This document shows positions 38,137 through 46,878 of a stretch of DNA of 64,000 bases, in pieces. The number at the start of each line of letters is the position of its first letter. Position 1 is the stretch's first letter. The stretch is from an uncultured Planktomarina sp. GTDB lineage: Bacteria > Pseudomonadota > Alphaproteobacteria > Rhodobacterales > Rhodobacteraceae. The DNA is taken from NCBI GenBank assembly GCA_905182425.1, contig CAJJBP010000001.1:62001-126000 (forward strand). Direction: 5' to 3'. The notes below the pieces were generated by a model. The model did no database searches, was not told where the DNA came from, and saw only the letters and a program-made list of their open reading frames with translations. The position numbers and the translations under genes are program-made.

Positions 38137-38795
38137 TCTGCAAAGATTTTTCGGACGCCCCAGGCTATACCCGCAAATAGGAACATAAATATAATCGCTA
38201 CGCCGATGTTGCTGCCATAGAATATAATACGACCTGATACATCAAGATTATTGAGAAACGGATAAGGCAGTCCCTGCGTTACGCTGCCAACCGGGCTATC
38301 ATTGAAGCGCATTACAAGAAACTCTATCCATGCTAGGTAGGCTACAATTAAAGTTACTAAAAGCAGCAATCCATGCTTTAATTGGCGAAAAATACGGTTG
38401 AAGAAAAACGCATCAATCCACATGAGAATTGGTCCAAATAAATGCATGTAAAACTCACGCCACCAAACGTCCAGCTGCCCGTTTGGGGTTACAGATTTTG
38501 GATCTTCAAAATACAAAGTCCAATATAAGAAGACCACCATAGCATTTACGACGGCAGTTGCACCACCAAAGCTATCCCATTTAGCTGAACTTTGACCCAG
38601 TGAAATACGAAACATTTGCCATGCCATCGCAAGTGACATGGCAAGTCCCCAAATCGTAAGAAACCTAAACGGACCGCCTGCAGCGCCCCAGTTTGAGTTG
38701 ATACAACTGTACGACATATAGAAAATCGCTAACAGCAAGACGGCGGCGCGATAGCCTAGAATCAGGTGCTTGAATTCCATCCTACTTTTTGGCAT
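38133..38795 (-). CDS. Multi-pass membrane protein of unknown function (Far-17a/AIG1- or Pr6Pr-like)
   Basis: This 220-residue protein has about six hydrophobic segments. The pattern FRFLTIWGLAMSLAMAWQMF, VFLYWTLYFEDP and FYMHLFGPILMWIDAFFF recalls the eukaryotic Far-17a/AIG1 family and bacterial Pr6Pr proteins, in which a conserved His and Thr act as lipid hydrolase residues. Candidate residues here are T47 in LTIW and H118 in MHLFGP (positions approximate). This is a weak match by eye. The ATG is at 38795. It is convergent with the preceding gene and separate from dxs. Confidence 0.5.
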   Translation of the reverse strand: MPKSRMEFKHLILGYRAAVLLLAIFYMSYSCINSNWGAAGGPFRFLTIWGLAMSLAMAWQMFRISLGQSSAKWDSFGGATAVVNAMVVFLYWTLYFEDPKSVTPNGQLDVWWREFYMHLFGPILMWIDAFFFNRIFRQLKHGLLLLVTLIVAYLAWIEFLVMRFNDSPVGSVTQGLPYPFLNNLDVSGRIIFYGSNIGVAIIFMFLFAGIAWGVRKIFAD

Positions 38796-38842
38796 GGTAT
38801 TTCCAATTTCTAAAGCAAAAAAAGTCTGGTGGAATAACTAAA

Positions 38843-40768
38843 TTAAACGCGTGCTTTTAGAGAGGATATTCCCAAAGCATTCAATATTTTTGCGTGTATG
38901 TCGTGCGCTGATAATTTGGCTTCCTTATACATTTCCTCCGGGCTCGCATGGTCAATGAACGTATCTGGCAGAACCATAGATCTAAATTTCAGGCCTGCAT
39001 CAAACACCCCTTCTTCTGCCAATAGTTGTGCCACATGACTACCAAACCCACCCACGGCACCTTCTTCAATTGTCAAAAGAACTTCATGATCTTTTGACAA
39101 TCTCATAATCAAATCACGGTCCAGAGGTTTTGCAAATCGAGCATCTGCAATTGTTGGGGTGATGCCCTGAGCGGTCAGAGCCTCAGCGGCAATGCATACT
39201 TCCCCTAAACGCGTTCCAAACGATAAAATAGCTACACGCGAACCTTCTTGAATTATGCGTCCTTTACCAATTTCTATCGGCAAGGTCTGTTCAGGCATCT
39301 CACATCCAACACCTTCTCCACGCGGGAAACGGAATGCAATAGGGCCTTCGTCATAAGCAACTGCTGTGGCAACCATACGCGAAAGTTCAGCTTCATCAGC
39401 TGCGGCCATAACTACAAAACCCGGTAGATTTGCTAAAAAGCTAATGTCGAAAGCCCCCGCGTGCGTGGCTCCATCTGCTCCAACTAAACCAGCTCGATCA
39501 ATCGCAAATCTCACTGGCAGACGCTGAAGCGCTACGTCATGTACAACTTGATCGTATCCACGTTGCAAGAATGTTGAATAAATAGCACAAAAAGGCTTCA
39601 TGCCACCGGCAGCCAACGCCGCAGCAAAAGTTACTCCATGTTGCTCTGCAATACCTACATCAAAGCACCGACTTGGGTAACGCTCAGCGAATAAATCGAG
39701 ACCCGTACCATCAGGCATTGCCGCTGTTATTGCACAGATTTTATCATCTTGCCCGGCATGCTTTAATAATGACTTTGAAAAAACAGAAGTATAGGATGGA
39801 GCGTTTGAGGCTGATTTCTTCTGCTCACCTGTTATGACGTCAAACTTTGACACACCATGACCTTTGTCGCGGGCACCCTCTGCGGGCGCATAACCTTTGC
39901 CCTTCGTCGTAATAATATGGATCAGCATTGGACCTGTGGATCGATCATGTACTGTGCGTAAAACTGGTAGTAATTGCTCAAGATCATGACCATCGATAGG
40001 ACCTAGATAACTAAATCCAAGTTGCTCAAAGAGTGTGCCGCCAACTGTCATATGTTTGAGCATGTCCCGGGCACGTTTAGCCCCTTCGCGAAAAGGCTCA
40101 GGCAATAAAGAGACCGCGCCCTTAGCCGCAGCTTTCATTTCTTGGAACGGAGCACCCGCGTAGAGCTGGCTGAGGTATGACGACAAGGCACCAACAGGTG
40201 GTGCTATAGACATTTTGTTATCGTTCAAAATTACAAACATCCGCTTTTTCAAATGGCCAGCGTTGTTCAACGCTTCGAATGCCATACCAGCACTCATTGC
40301 ACCATCACCAATTACCGCAATAGTATCACCAATTCCGTGCTCTGGAGCACCACCCAAATCACCTGCAACGGCAAACCCCAAAGCCGCAGAAATTGAAGTC
40401 GACGAATGAGCTGCTCCAAATGGATCATAGGGGCTCTCACTGCGTTTTGTAAAACCGCTCAAACCATCTTTCATCCTTAGGCTTCGAATACGGTCTCGAC
40501 GTCCAGTAAGAATTTTATGCGGGTATGTCTGGTGCGATACATCCCAAATGATACGATCTTTTGGGGCATCAAAAACTGCATGTAACGCAACTGTAAGCTC
40601 AACCACACCCAAGCCTGCGCCCAAATGACCACCAGTCTCAGAAACTGCAGAAATTGTCTCCGCCCGCAGTTCATCCGCCAATCGCGAGAGCTCTTGATCG
40701 GAAAGGTGCTTCATATCCGCAGGGACAAGAATCTTGTCTAGAAGCGGTGTATATGGTCGGTCGGCCAT
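38843..40768 (-). CDS. dxs: 1-deoxy-D-xylulose-5-phosphate synthase
   Basis: This 641-residue thiamine-diphosphate enzyme condenses pyruvate and glyceraldehyde-3-phosphate, the first step of the MEP isoprenoid pathway. ThDP/Mg motif [16 protein letters not shown] in [17 protein letters not shown]; second-domain signature [40 protein letters not shown] start at ATG 40768 (GAGAGGG upstream); the in-frame extension to 40801 overlaps ispA. It is 13 bases after ispA in the xseB-ispA-dxs order. Confidence 0.96.
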   Translation of the reverse strand: MADRPYTPLLDKILVPADMKHLSDQELSRLADELRAETISAVSETGGHLGAGLGVVELTVALHAVFDAPKDRIIWDVSHQTYPHKILTGRRDRIRSLRMKDGLSGFTKRSESPYDPFGAAHSSTSISAALGFAVAGDLGGAPEHGIGDTIAVIGDGAMSAGMAFEALNNAGHLKKRMFVILNDNKMSIAPPVGALSSYLSQLYAGAPFQEMKAAAKGAVSLLPEPFREGAKRARDMLKHMTVGGTLFEQLGFSYLGPIDGHDLEQLLPVLRTVHDRSTGPMLIHIITTKGKGYAPAEGARDKGHGVSKFDVITGEQKKSASNAPSYTSVFSKSLLKHAGQDDKICAITAAMPDGTGLDLFAERYPSRCFDVGIAEQHGVTFAAALAAGGMKPFCAIYSTFLQRGYDQVVHDVALQRLPVRFAIDRAGLVGADGATHAGAFDISFLANLPGFVVMAAADEAELSRMVATAVAYDEGPIAFRFPRGEGVGCEMPEQTLPIEIGKGRIIQEGSRVAILSFGTRLGEVCIAAEALTAQGITPTIADARFAKPLDRDLIMRLSKDHEVLLTIEEGAVGGFGSHVAQLLAEEGVFDAGLKFRSMVLPDTFIDHASPEEMYKEAKLSAHDIHAKILNALGISSLKARV

Positions 40769-40781
40769 AGATTTGGCCCTC

Positions 40782-41663
40782 TCAATTATTTCGAGACACA
40801 ACGAATTGTGCCGCTGCTTTTAAACTCTCTGCACGGCGACCAAAAGGCGCTATAGCATCGCAGGCTTCATTCACCAGTGACTGCGCCCACGCTTTGGCAT
40901 CCGCAAGACCTAGCAATGAAACAAAAGTTGCCTTGCCAGCCTCTTTATCTTTGCGCACAGCCTTACCAACTGCGCCTGCTGATCCCTCTACATCTAGAAT
41001 GTCGTCGACGATTTGGAAAGCCAGCCCTAGCGCTTGAGCGTATTGTTGCATGGGGGTCGTGTCTTCACCTGCCAATATTGCGCCTGCACATGCAGACCAT
41101 TCGATTAGAGCACCTGTCTTATTCCGTTGCAAAGTTGATATTTGCTCCAAGTTCAGCGGCGCGACTGCCGTTTCAGCTGCAATATCCTGCGCTTGCCCAA
41201 GGACCATACCTTGGGCTCCACCAGCTTTGGCCAAACCCACAATGAGTGCAATTTGGATACTAGGGTCAGTGCTGCATTGAGGTCGGCTCAACAAATCAAA
41301 CGCAAGTGATTGCAAGGCATCTCCAACCAAAACAGCAGTTGCATCATTCCATTTCTTATGAACGGTTGGCAAACCACGTCGCAAATCGTCATCATCCATG
41401 CAAGGTAGATCATCATGCACTAAAGAATACGCGTGCAAAGCTTCTACAGCGGCCGCTGCAAAAACAGAATCGGCAGTTGGAATATTATATAAGAGTCCTG
41501 TTTCAATTACTAAAAATCCACGAAGACATTTCCCCCCTCGCACCGCGTGACGCATTCCTTCAACCAAATCCGAAGCCTCGAGTTGCTGCAAAGCTCCCTC
41601 AAGACAGTCTTGCGTAGCATCAGCAGCGGCTTTCAGGTTTTGGCTGAACTTAGTATTGGTCAT
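40782..41663 (-). CDS. ispA: Polyprenyl synthetase, farnesyl diphosphate synthase type
   Basis: This 293-residue protein has the first aspartate-rich motif [10 protein letters not shown] (with the two-residue insertion of bacterial FPPS/GPPS) and the second motif DDILD in [33 protein letters not shown] and [17 protein letters not shown] are conserved. It builds geranyl and farnesyl diphosphate from IPP and DMAPP. It sits between xseB and dxs, which it presumably shares a transcript with. Confidence 0.94.
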   Translation of the reverse strand: MTNTKFSQNLKAAADATQDCLEGALQQLEASDLVEGMRHAVRGGKCLRGFLVIETGLLYNIPTADSVFAAAAVEALHAYSLVHDDLPCMDDDDLRRGLPTVHKKWNDATAVLVGDALQSLAFDLLSRPQCSTDPSIQIALIVGLAKAGGAQGMVLGQAQDIAAETAVAPLNLEQISTLQRNKTGALIEWSACAGAILAGEDTTPMQQYAQALGLAFQIVDDILDVEGSAGAVGKAVRKDKEAGKATFVSLLGLADAKAWAQSLVNEACDAIAPFGRRAESLKAAAQFVVSRNN

Positions 41664-41686
41664 TCGGCTTAACAGCTCTTACGAAT

Positions 41687-41929
41687 TCAGCTTGCATCAA
41701 GAGGTGTGACACCCACAGGCTGTCCATCTCCATTCAGCGTAATAGCTGCAACCTTTTCTTCCGCTGATTTGAGCTTGGCTTCGCAATGCGCTTTCAATTC
41801 AGCACCACGTTCATATAATGCAATCGACGCATCCAGAGCGACATCACCACGTTCGAGCTGTGTCACCACCTGCTCTAACTCAGCCATTGCAACTTCAAAG
41901 CTCATATCTTCAATCTGGGTTTCAACCAT
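41687..41929 (-). CDS. xseB: Exodeoxyribonuclease VII small subunit
   Basis: This 80-residue protein (MVETQIEDMSFEVAMAELEQVVTQLERGDVALDASIALYERG...) carries the XseB helical hairpin signature FEVAMAELEQVV...LEXG-x-x-LD-x-SI-x-LYE-x-G. It pairs with XseA to degrade single-stranded DNA. The ATG overlaps the end of the HDAC-like gene (ATGGTTGA), so the two are coupled. A GTG six bases earlier is less likely. Confidence 0.93.
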   Translation of the reverse strand: MVETQIEDMSFEVAMAELEQVVTQLERGDVALDASIALYERGAELKAHCEAKLKSAEEKVAAITLNGDGQPVGVTPLDAS

Positions 41930-42851
41930 TTGCACGCTCCATCAAAACTTCAACATGCGCGCGCGCAGAAGCCGCAAGCGCATCAAGATCATACCCCCCT
42001 TCAAGACAGGATACCACCCGGCCCTGGCAATGTTTTTCCGCCAAATCGCATAACTTTTGGGTTATCCAAGTAAAATCATCTTCCGTAAGATTTAGACCCG
42101 CTAAAGGATCTAACTTATGCGCATCAAAGCCAGCCGAAATCAACAAAAGCTCAGGCTTCCAGCGGTCAACAGCGGGAAGAACCTCGCGCTCTATTATATT
42201 TCGAAATGCTTTGCTTCCTGCGCCATCCGACATCGGACAATTTAAGACATTTCCATACCCACCTGTTTCATGGGCATGGCCTGTCCCGGGATAGAGGGGC
42301 ATTTGATGGCTGCTAGCAAATAATATCCGAGCATCTCCTTCAACTAAATCCTGCGTTCCGTTGCCGTGGTGGACGTCAAAATCCACAATCGCAACACGGC
42401 TAAGCCCATGGTGGTCCAAAGCATATTTAGCAGCCAGGGCAATATTTCCAAAGAAACAAAACCCCATGGGAGTCTCACGTTCGCAGTGGTGCCCCGGAGG
42501 GCGCATTGCGACAAAGACATTCTGCGCCTCTCCTGCCATAACCATATCGACAGCGCGAACTGCACCACCAGCGGCACGTAATGCAGCCGTCAGTGTCCCC
42601 GGTGACATATGGGTATCAGAATCTAGTGATTGCCAGCCCTCGGAAGGTGCGGCATCGCGCATCGCGCGGATGTGGCTTTCAGGATGCACACGCAGCAAAT
42701 CGTCATCAGCAACCAATGGCGCATTGATTAAGGGTAAATTCAAAGGGCCCAGTACATCCAAAACATGCGAAAGTCGCGCCACCTGTTCGGGATGGCCCGG
42801 CGGGTTTTTATGCAGCAGACAATCCGCATGGGTCACTATTTTTGTCAACAT
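41922..42851 (-). CDS. Histone deacetylase family protein (acetoin utilisation/ AcuC-like)
   Basis: This 309-residue zinc hydrolase has FDVHHGNGTQ (zinc and charge-relay residues), PPGHHCERETPMGFCFFGNIA, and AGFDAHKLDPLAGLNL. It removes acetyl groups from small molecules or proteins. The bacterial substrates (acetylated polyamines, acetyl-CoA synthetase) are not deducible here. The stop overlaps the xseB start, giving a four-gene run HDAC-xseB-ispA-dxs. Confidence 0.9.
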   Translation of the reverse strand: MLTKIVTHADCLLHKNPPGHPEQVARLSHVLDVLGPLNLPLINAPLVADDDLLRVHPESHIRAMRDAAPSEGWQSLDSDTHMSPGTLTAALRAAGGAVRAVDMVMAGEAQNVFVAMRPPGHHCERETPMGFCFFGNIALAAKYALDHHGLSRVAIVDFDVHHGNGTQDLVEGDARILFASSHQMPLYPGTGHAHETGGYGNVLNCPMSDGAGSKAFRNIIEREVLPAVDRWKPELLLISAGFDAHKLDPLAGLNLTEDDFTWITQKLCDLAEKHCQGRVVSCLEGGYDLDALAASARAHVEVLMERANG

Positions 42852-42907
42852 CAGTAGTCCTTATGATAGCTTAGCGTGCAGGCGCTGGTCAGCTATAATA
42901 CTCGTTT

Positions 42908-43606
42908 TTACTCTGGCGCTAACATGTAGCCCGCACCTCGGATGGTTTGAAGATAACGCGGTTGTTTTGGGTTGTTTTCAATTTTGCGGCGCAGTCTCGT
43001 GATTTGCACATCCACGGCTCGTTCTTGTGCCTGTCCACCATCACGGCCTAACTCTTCGACTAAGCGCGTCCGGCTCAAAGGCTTACTTGGGTTGCTTGAG
43101 AAAATGCGCATCAATTGGCTCTCAGTCGCTGTTAATCGGACGCGACCACTACCCATCCACATCTCACCGCGATCTACATCATAGCGAACGTCGCCAAGGT
43201 TCATAACCTTAGGTAATGTCATCGCCTGCTCAACCACCGGCGCCCGACGCAAAATTGCGTTGATACGGAGTAAGAGTTCTTTTGGCTCGAATGGCTTACC
43301 TAAATAATCATCCGCGCCGGCTTCCAGTCCAAGGATCCGATCTTCCGTTTCTCCTTTTGCTGTCAAAAGAAGAACAGGAGTGGTCCGAGTTTCGCGCAAA
43401 TATCGCGTCAATGACACACCATCTTCACCGGGCATCATAACATCCATCACAATCAAATCAAAATCTAATCCCAACAAAATCCTCCGTGCATGAGCAGCAT
43501 CTCTGGCCGCAGATACTAAAAACCCATTTCTGATTAGGAATTTTTGCAATAGGTTTCTAATTCTTTCGTCGTCATCCACTATCAATAAGTGGGCGTCGAG
43601 TATCAT
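42908..43606 (-). CDS. petR: OmpR-family response regulator PetR-like
   Basis: This 232-residue protein has a receiver domain with acidic pocket DDDE (11-14), phospho-acceptor D55 in DLIVMDVMMPG, and K in LLLTAKGE; its OmpR/PhoB winged helix spans about 130-230 (LTATESQLMRIFSS...RAVDVQITRLRRKIENNP). The ATG overlaps the MarR stop. In Rhodobacter, petP-petR lies upstream of petABC as a coupled pair, and the same arrangement with ilvE nearby is seen here. No histidine kinase gene is adjacent. Confidence 0.85.
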   Translation of the reverse strand: MILDAHLLIVDDDERIRNLLQKFLIRNGFLVSAARDAAHARRILLGLDFDLIVMDVMMPGEDGVSLTRYLRETRTTPVLLLTAKGETEDRILGLEAGADDYLGKPFEPKELLLRINAILRRAPVVEQAMTLPKVMNLGDVRYDVDRGEMWMGSGRVRLTATESQLMRIFSSNPSKPLSRTRLVEELGRDGGQAQERAVDVQITRLRRKIENNPKQPRYLQTIRGAGYMLAPE

Positions 43607-44115
43607 TTGTGATCACCTAAGCTTAATTGCTTATACTGACGGAGTAAATCTGGATCCATCATTGCCTCAAGAACAGCATTAAACCCATGAACAGCCTCGG
43701 TACCAGCTTTTCGGTAAGCAGCACGCATTCGGTCGCGCTGAGCATCAGACAGAGCTTGTTCTAGTTCAGCACCCACCATAGTCAGAGTAAGGTGACGTTG
43801 CCTTTTGTCACGCGTACCAACTTCGTTCAGCACCAAACCATCTTCGATCAATGTACGTAGCACACGATTTAGGCTTTGCTTGGTTACTCCAAGCGTCATT
43901 AAAAGATTATTCACTGTTGTGCCGGGACTTCGTTGGATAAAATGCAACGCGCGATGATGCGCCCTCCCATAAGATTTTTCAGCCAAGATCCGATCTGGAT
44001 CAGCTGTAAATCCTCGATAAGCGAAAAACATAGCCTCAATCCCCTTACGCAACTGATCATCTGTTAAAAAAAGCAGACCTCGTACATTATCAGGTCGATT
44101 CAGGCCCGGTCCCAT
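43603..44115 (-). CDS. petP: MarR-family regulator PetP-like
   Basis: This 170-residue winged-helix protein has the MarR core HHRALHFIQRSPGTTVNNLLMTLGVTKQSLNRVLRTLIEDGLVLNEVGTRDKRQRHLTLTMVG, with the wing DKRQRHLTLT. ATG 44115 has AAGGA 6-7 bases upstream; an in-frame TTG 15 bases earlier is less likely. It ends in the petR start (ATGA). A perfect 6-bp-arm palindrome lies 32 bases upstream and may be its own operator. Confidence 0.85.
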   Translation of the reverse strand: MGPGLNRPDNVRGLLFLTDDQLRKGIEAMFFAYRGFTADPDRILAEKSYGRAHHRALHFIQRSPGTTVNNLLMTLGVTKQSLNRVLRTLIEDGLVLNEVGTRDKRQRHLTLTMVGAELEQALSDAQRDRMRAAYRKAGTEAVHGFNAVLEAMMDPDLLRQYKQLSLGDHK

Positions 44116-44146
44116 CTGTCTTCCTTTCAATCAAAACGTAGTCAGA

Positions 44147-44162
44147 TAATACGTCAGTATTA
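44147..44162. promoter_or_regulatory. Palindrome TAATACGTCAGTATTA upstream of petP
   Basis: The arms TAATAC and GTATTA are perfect and separated by 4 bases, centred ~40 bp upstream of the petP ATG. MarR proteins bind such 16-20 bp dyads and usually repress their own promoter, so this is a fair autoregulatory operator candidate. No binding data. Confidence 0.5.
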
Positions 44163-44193
44163 TTGACATTCCAAGAATCAATTGCTAGCAATT
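44163..44193 (+). promoter_or_regulatory. Candidate ilvE promoter with overlapping 14-bp palindrome
   Basis: TTGACA at 44163-44168 is followed after 17 bases by TAGCAA (weak -10). The perfect palindrome AATTGCTAGCAATT (44180-44193) overlaps the -10, as expected for a repressor site. The promoter would serve ilvE. The -10 match is poor, so the call is tentative. Confidence 0.4.
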
Positions 44194-44214
44194 TGAACAA
44201 TTTTCGCAATATTA

Positions 44215-44229
44215 TGTCCGAAACGGACA
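44215..44229 (+). promoter_or_regulatory. Dyad TGTCCGAAACGGACA in the ilvE leader
   Basis: GTCCG-AAA-CGGAC (44216-44228) with an outer T-A pair lies 50 bases before the ilvE ATG. If transcribed it is a 6-bp hairpin with an AAA loop. The same 13 bases occur on the minus strand at 59476-59488 upstream of gltD, in the same orientation relative to the gene. Possible shared operator or leader hairpin for amino-acid/nitrogen control. Confidence 0.6.
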
Positions 44230-44278
44230 TATTTTTGGACATAAATGCAAACACTTGCTAACTAAAGGGAGTTTACAC

Positions 44279-45148
44279 ATGTCTGGCTCATACGACGACC
44301 GTGACGGTGTCATCTGGATGGATGGCAAATTGGTGAATTGGCGTGATGCTAAAGTTCACGTCCTGACACATGGTTTGCATTATGGCAGCTCCGTATTCGA
44401 AGGTGAACGCGCATACAGCGGCAAGATTTTTAAGTCGCGGCAACACTCCGAGCGCCTTTTAAAATCTGGCGAATACATGGACATTCCAATCCCTTACACA
44501 GTGGATGAGATAGAGGCAGCCAAAGCCGAAGTGCTGGCGGCATCAGGATTGCAAGATGCTTACGTACGCGCTGTCTGCTGGCGTGCTTCAGGAGAAGATA
44601 TGGGCGTTGCTTCTGCGCGCAACCCTGTCAAAATGGCAATCGCAGTTTGGGAGTGGGGTGCATATTACGGCGACGCTAAGATGAAAGGTGCAAAGCTCGA
44701 CATTGCCAAATGGAAACGCCCTAGTCCAGAAACGATCCCCAGCTTTGCTAAAGCAGCTGGCCTTTACATGATTTGTACTATGTCAAAGCATGCAGCAGAG
44801 GCAAAAGGCTGCTCCGACGCGATGATGTATGATTACCGTGGTTATGTTGCCGAAGCGACAGGGGCAAATATTTTCTTCGTGAAAGACGGCGAGGTTCACA
44901 CACCAAAGCCTGATTGCTTCTTGAACGGCATCACCCGCCAAACCGTCATCAATATGCTCGAAGAGCGCGGCGTTAAGGTAAATGTGCGCCATATCATGCC
45001 TGAAGAGTTGGAAGGTTTTGAACAATGCTGGCTCACGGGTACGGCAGCTGAAGTAACTCCAGTCGGTCAAATTGGTGATCATACGTTTGAAGTAGGGACA
45101 TTAACGCGTGAAATTGCTGAAGGCTATGAGCAGCTTGTGCGCAGCTAA
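44279..45148 (+). CDS. ilvE: Branched-chain amino-acid aminotransferase
   Basis: This 289-residue fold-type IV PLP enzyme has HGLHYGSSVFEGERAY, PSFAKAAGLYMICTMSKHAAEAKGCSDAMMYD (PLP lysine in FAKAAG) and GYVAEATGANIFFV...NGITRQTVI. It transfers amino groups between glutamate and the keto acids of Leu, Ile and Val. GGGAG lies 8 bases before ATG 44279; the earlier in-frame start adds an unlikely leader. It is divergent from petPR, across an intergenic region with three palindromes, and converges on an EamA gene. Confidence 0.95.
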   Translation: MSGSYDDRDGVIWMDGKLVNWRDAKVHVLTHGLHYGSSVFEGERAYSGKIFKSRQHSERLLKSGEYMDIPIPYTVDEIEAAKAEVLAASGLQDAYVRAVCWRASGEDMGVASARNPVKMAIAVWEWGAYYGDAKMKGAKLDIAKWKRPSPETIPSFAKAAGLYMICTMSKHAAEAKGCSDAMMYDYRGYVAEATGANIFFVKDGEVHTPKPDCFLNGITRQTVINMLEERGVKVNVRHIMPEELEGFEQCWLTGTAAEVTPVGQIGDHTFEVGTLTREIAEGYEQLVRS

Positions 45149-45198
45149 ACTCTGCGCTTAAAATTAGTAGAGTTCCAACCCTAGAGCTGGGGCCCTCT

Positions 45199-46110
45199 TT
45201 ATTGCAAACTTCCGTCAGGCGTATTGCGACGGCCCTTCAAAATCTGCTCTCTCCAAATAATTACGACGCCAGATAATATAATTACGATGGCACCAGCGAT
45301 TGTCCAAAGGGTTGGTGTTTCCGCGAACCAAAAGTATCCAATAGCAATCGCCAACAGCATGGAAGAATAGTCAAAGGGCGCAACCACAGAGGCCGGTGCA
45401 TTTCTGTAGGCTGCTGTTAGGCAGATTTGGCCAACCCCACCAATCAACCCTGCAATAATCAACATTACATTTGCTTCAAAAGAAGGAACTACCCACCCAA
45501 AAGGAATGGAACCCAAGGAGAGCACTGTAATAAAAAACGAGAGGTAAAACACAATTTGTGCCGTGCTCTCTGTCGCAACAAGCCTGCGCACGAAGATTTG
45601 CGCCAAGGCCGCCAAACTAGCAGAACCAATTATCGCAATCGCTCCAAACAGTTCATAAGTGCTGCGATCTCCGTTGAGATTTAGACTTGGCCACAAAACA
45701 ATCAGTACGCCAACAAAACCTAGGGCCACCGTTGTCAAGCGAAACAATCGAACAACCTCTCCAAGCATGATGGCAGCTAAAAGAGTTAAAATGAGGGGTG
45801 TTGTGAACCCAAGCGCGGCCACTTCCGGGAAAGTTAAAACTCCTAAGGCGAAGAAGCGCAAAGACATTGCAGCTGCGCCAGCTGTGCTGCGCCACAAATG
45901 TCCCTTGATGTTAGATGTAAGCAACGCACTTCGGAAACCACCTCGAGCACTTAACCAACCAACCACTACCAAAAGAGTAAAGAATGCTCTGTAAAACACC
46001 TGTTGGCCAGTTGGCACTTCGGCAGAAGTTTCTTTTATTAAAGCCATCATGACCGTAAAAATTGAAACGGCCGTTACTTTGAGTAGAATACCGCGTAAAG
46101 TGGGTGACAT
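45199..46110 (-). CDS. EamA/DMT-family permease
   Basis: This 303-residue protein has about ten membrane segments, with the first EamA repeat from GILLKVTAVSIFTVMMALIKE and the second from LFGAIAIIGSASLAALAQIFVRR. It is the riboflavin/SAM-transporter-like subgroup by general look, but the substrate is not predictable. It converges on ilvE with a 50-bp gap. It is the third such permease in this window. Confidence 0.85.
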   Translation of the reverse strand: MSPTLRGILLKVTAVSIFTVMMALIKETSAEVPTGQQVFYRAFFTLLVVVGWLSARGGFRSALLTSNIKGHLWRSTAGAAAMSLRFFALGVLTFPEVAALGFTTPLILTLLAAIMLGEVVRLFRLTTVALGFVGVLIVLWPSLNLNGDRSTYELFGAIAIIGSASLAALAQIFVRRLVATESTAQIVFYLSFFITVLSLGSIPFGWVVPSFEANVMLIIAGLIGGVGQICLTAAYRNAPASVVAPFDYSSMLLAIAIGYFWFAETPTLWTIAGAIVIILSGVVIIWREQILKGRRNTPDGSLQ

Positions 46111-46185
46111 TTAAATCCAATCTGCCCCTCTACTTTAAACTTAACATACCACTAGTCTCGTAGGAACAAGAAAAAGGGTTAACCG

Positions 46186-46878
46186 ATGACTTTACACACC
46201 AATCAATTCGGTCAACCCGTAGGGTTTCCCATGGCGTTTACCGGACCATGGGCCCGTCCAGAGGGCATTACTCTTTGGGGCCGCACTTGTACTTTGCACC
46301 GGGCCAGAGCATGCTCAAGCCTTGTTTGATAGTTTTGGACAGGATCAAAGCGGGCAAAACTGGACCTATCTATGCCAACTAGTCCCACATTAGACTTTAC
46401 AGATTTTGAGGCATGGTTTCTTGAAACATGTCTTGGTAAAGACATTCTGTTCTACACTGTCTTTGACCTTAGGGATATCCCAATTGGCCTGGCATCTCAT
46501 CTTCGGATTACACCCGAAGTGGGGTCGATAGAAGTTGGCTGGATTTCAATGTCACCCTTGATACAACGCACAATAATGTCGACAGAGGCCATGTATTTAA
46601 TGATGGCCCATGTATTTGATGATCTTGGGTATCGTCGATATGAATGGAAATGCGATGCCTTGAATGGCCCCTCGCGGGCATCAGCTTTGCGTTTAGGCTT
46701 TGAGTATGAGGGCACTTTTCGCCGATGTGCACACTACAAAGGTCGCAACCGAGATAGGGCTTGGTTTGCGATCATTGATCCAGATTGGGTCGCATTAAAA
46801 GCTCGTTTCAAAGCCTATTTAGACCCTTCAAATTTCAACACGACAGGTCAGCAAATCAAGTCACTTAGTTCGTTTTAA
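46186..46878 (+). pseudogene. GNAT-family N-acetyltransferase, broken by two frame changes
   Basis: Starting at ATG 46186 the + strand reads MTLHTNQFGQPVGFP...GPWARPEGITLWGRTCTL, the N-terminus of a roseobacter GNAT protein. Near 46298 the frame must change to read GPEHAQALFDSFGQDQSGQNWTYLCQLVPH. Near 46388-46392 it must change back to TLDFTDFEAWFLETC...RRYEWKCDALNGPSRASALRLGFEYEGTFRRC. The C-terminal ~168 residues are open, including the GNAT acetyl-CoA region. One shift looks like an extra base (or two lost), the other like a lost base. Either decay or sequencing error. Confidence 0.75.

Noticed and set aside
46212..46445. A minus-strand open frame opposite the GNAT N-terminus
   Set aside because: It is a shadow of the GNAT reading frames, which have clear family similarity.
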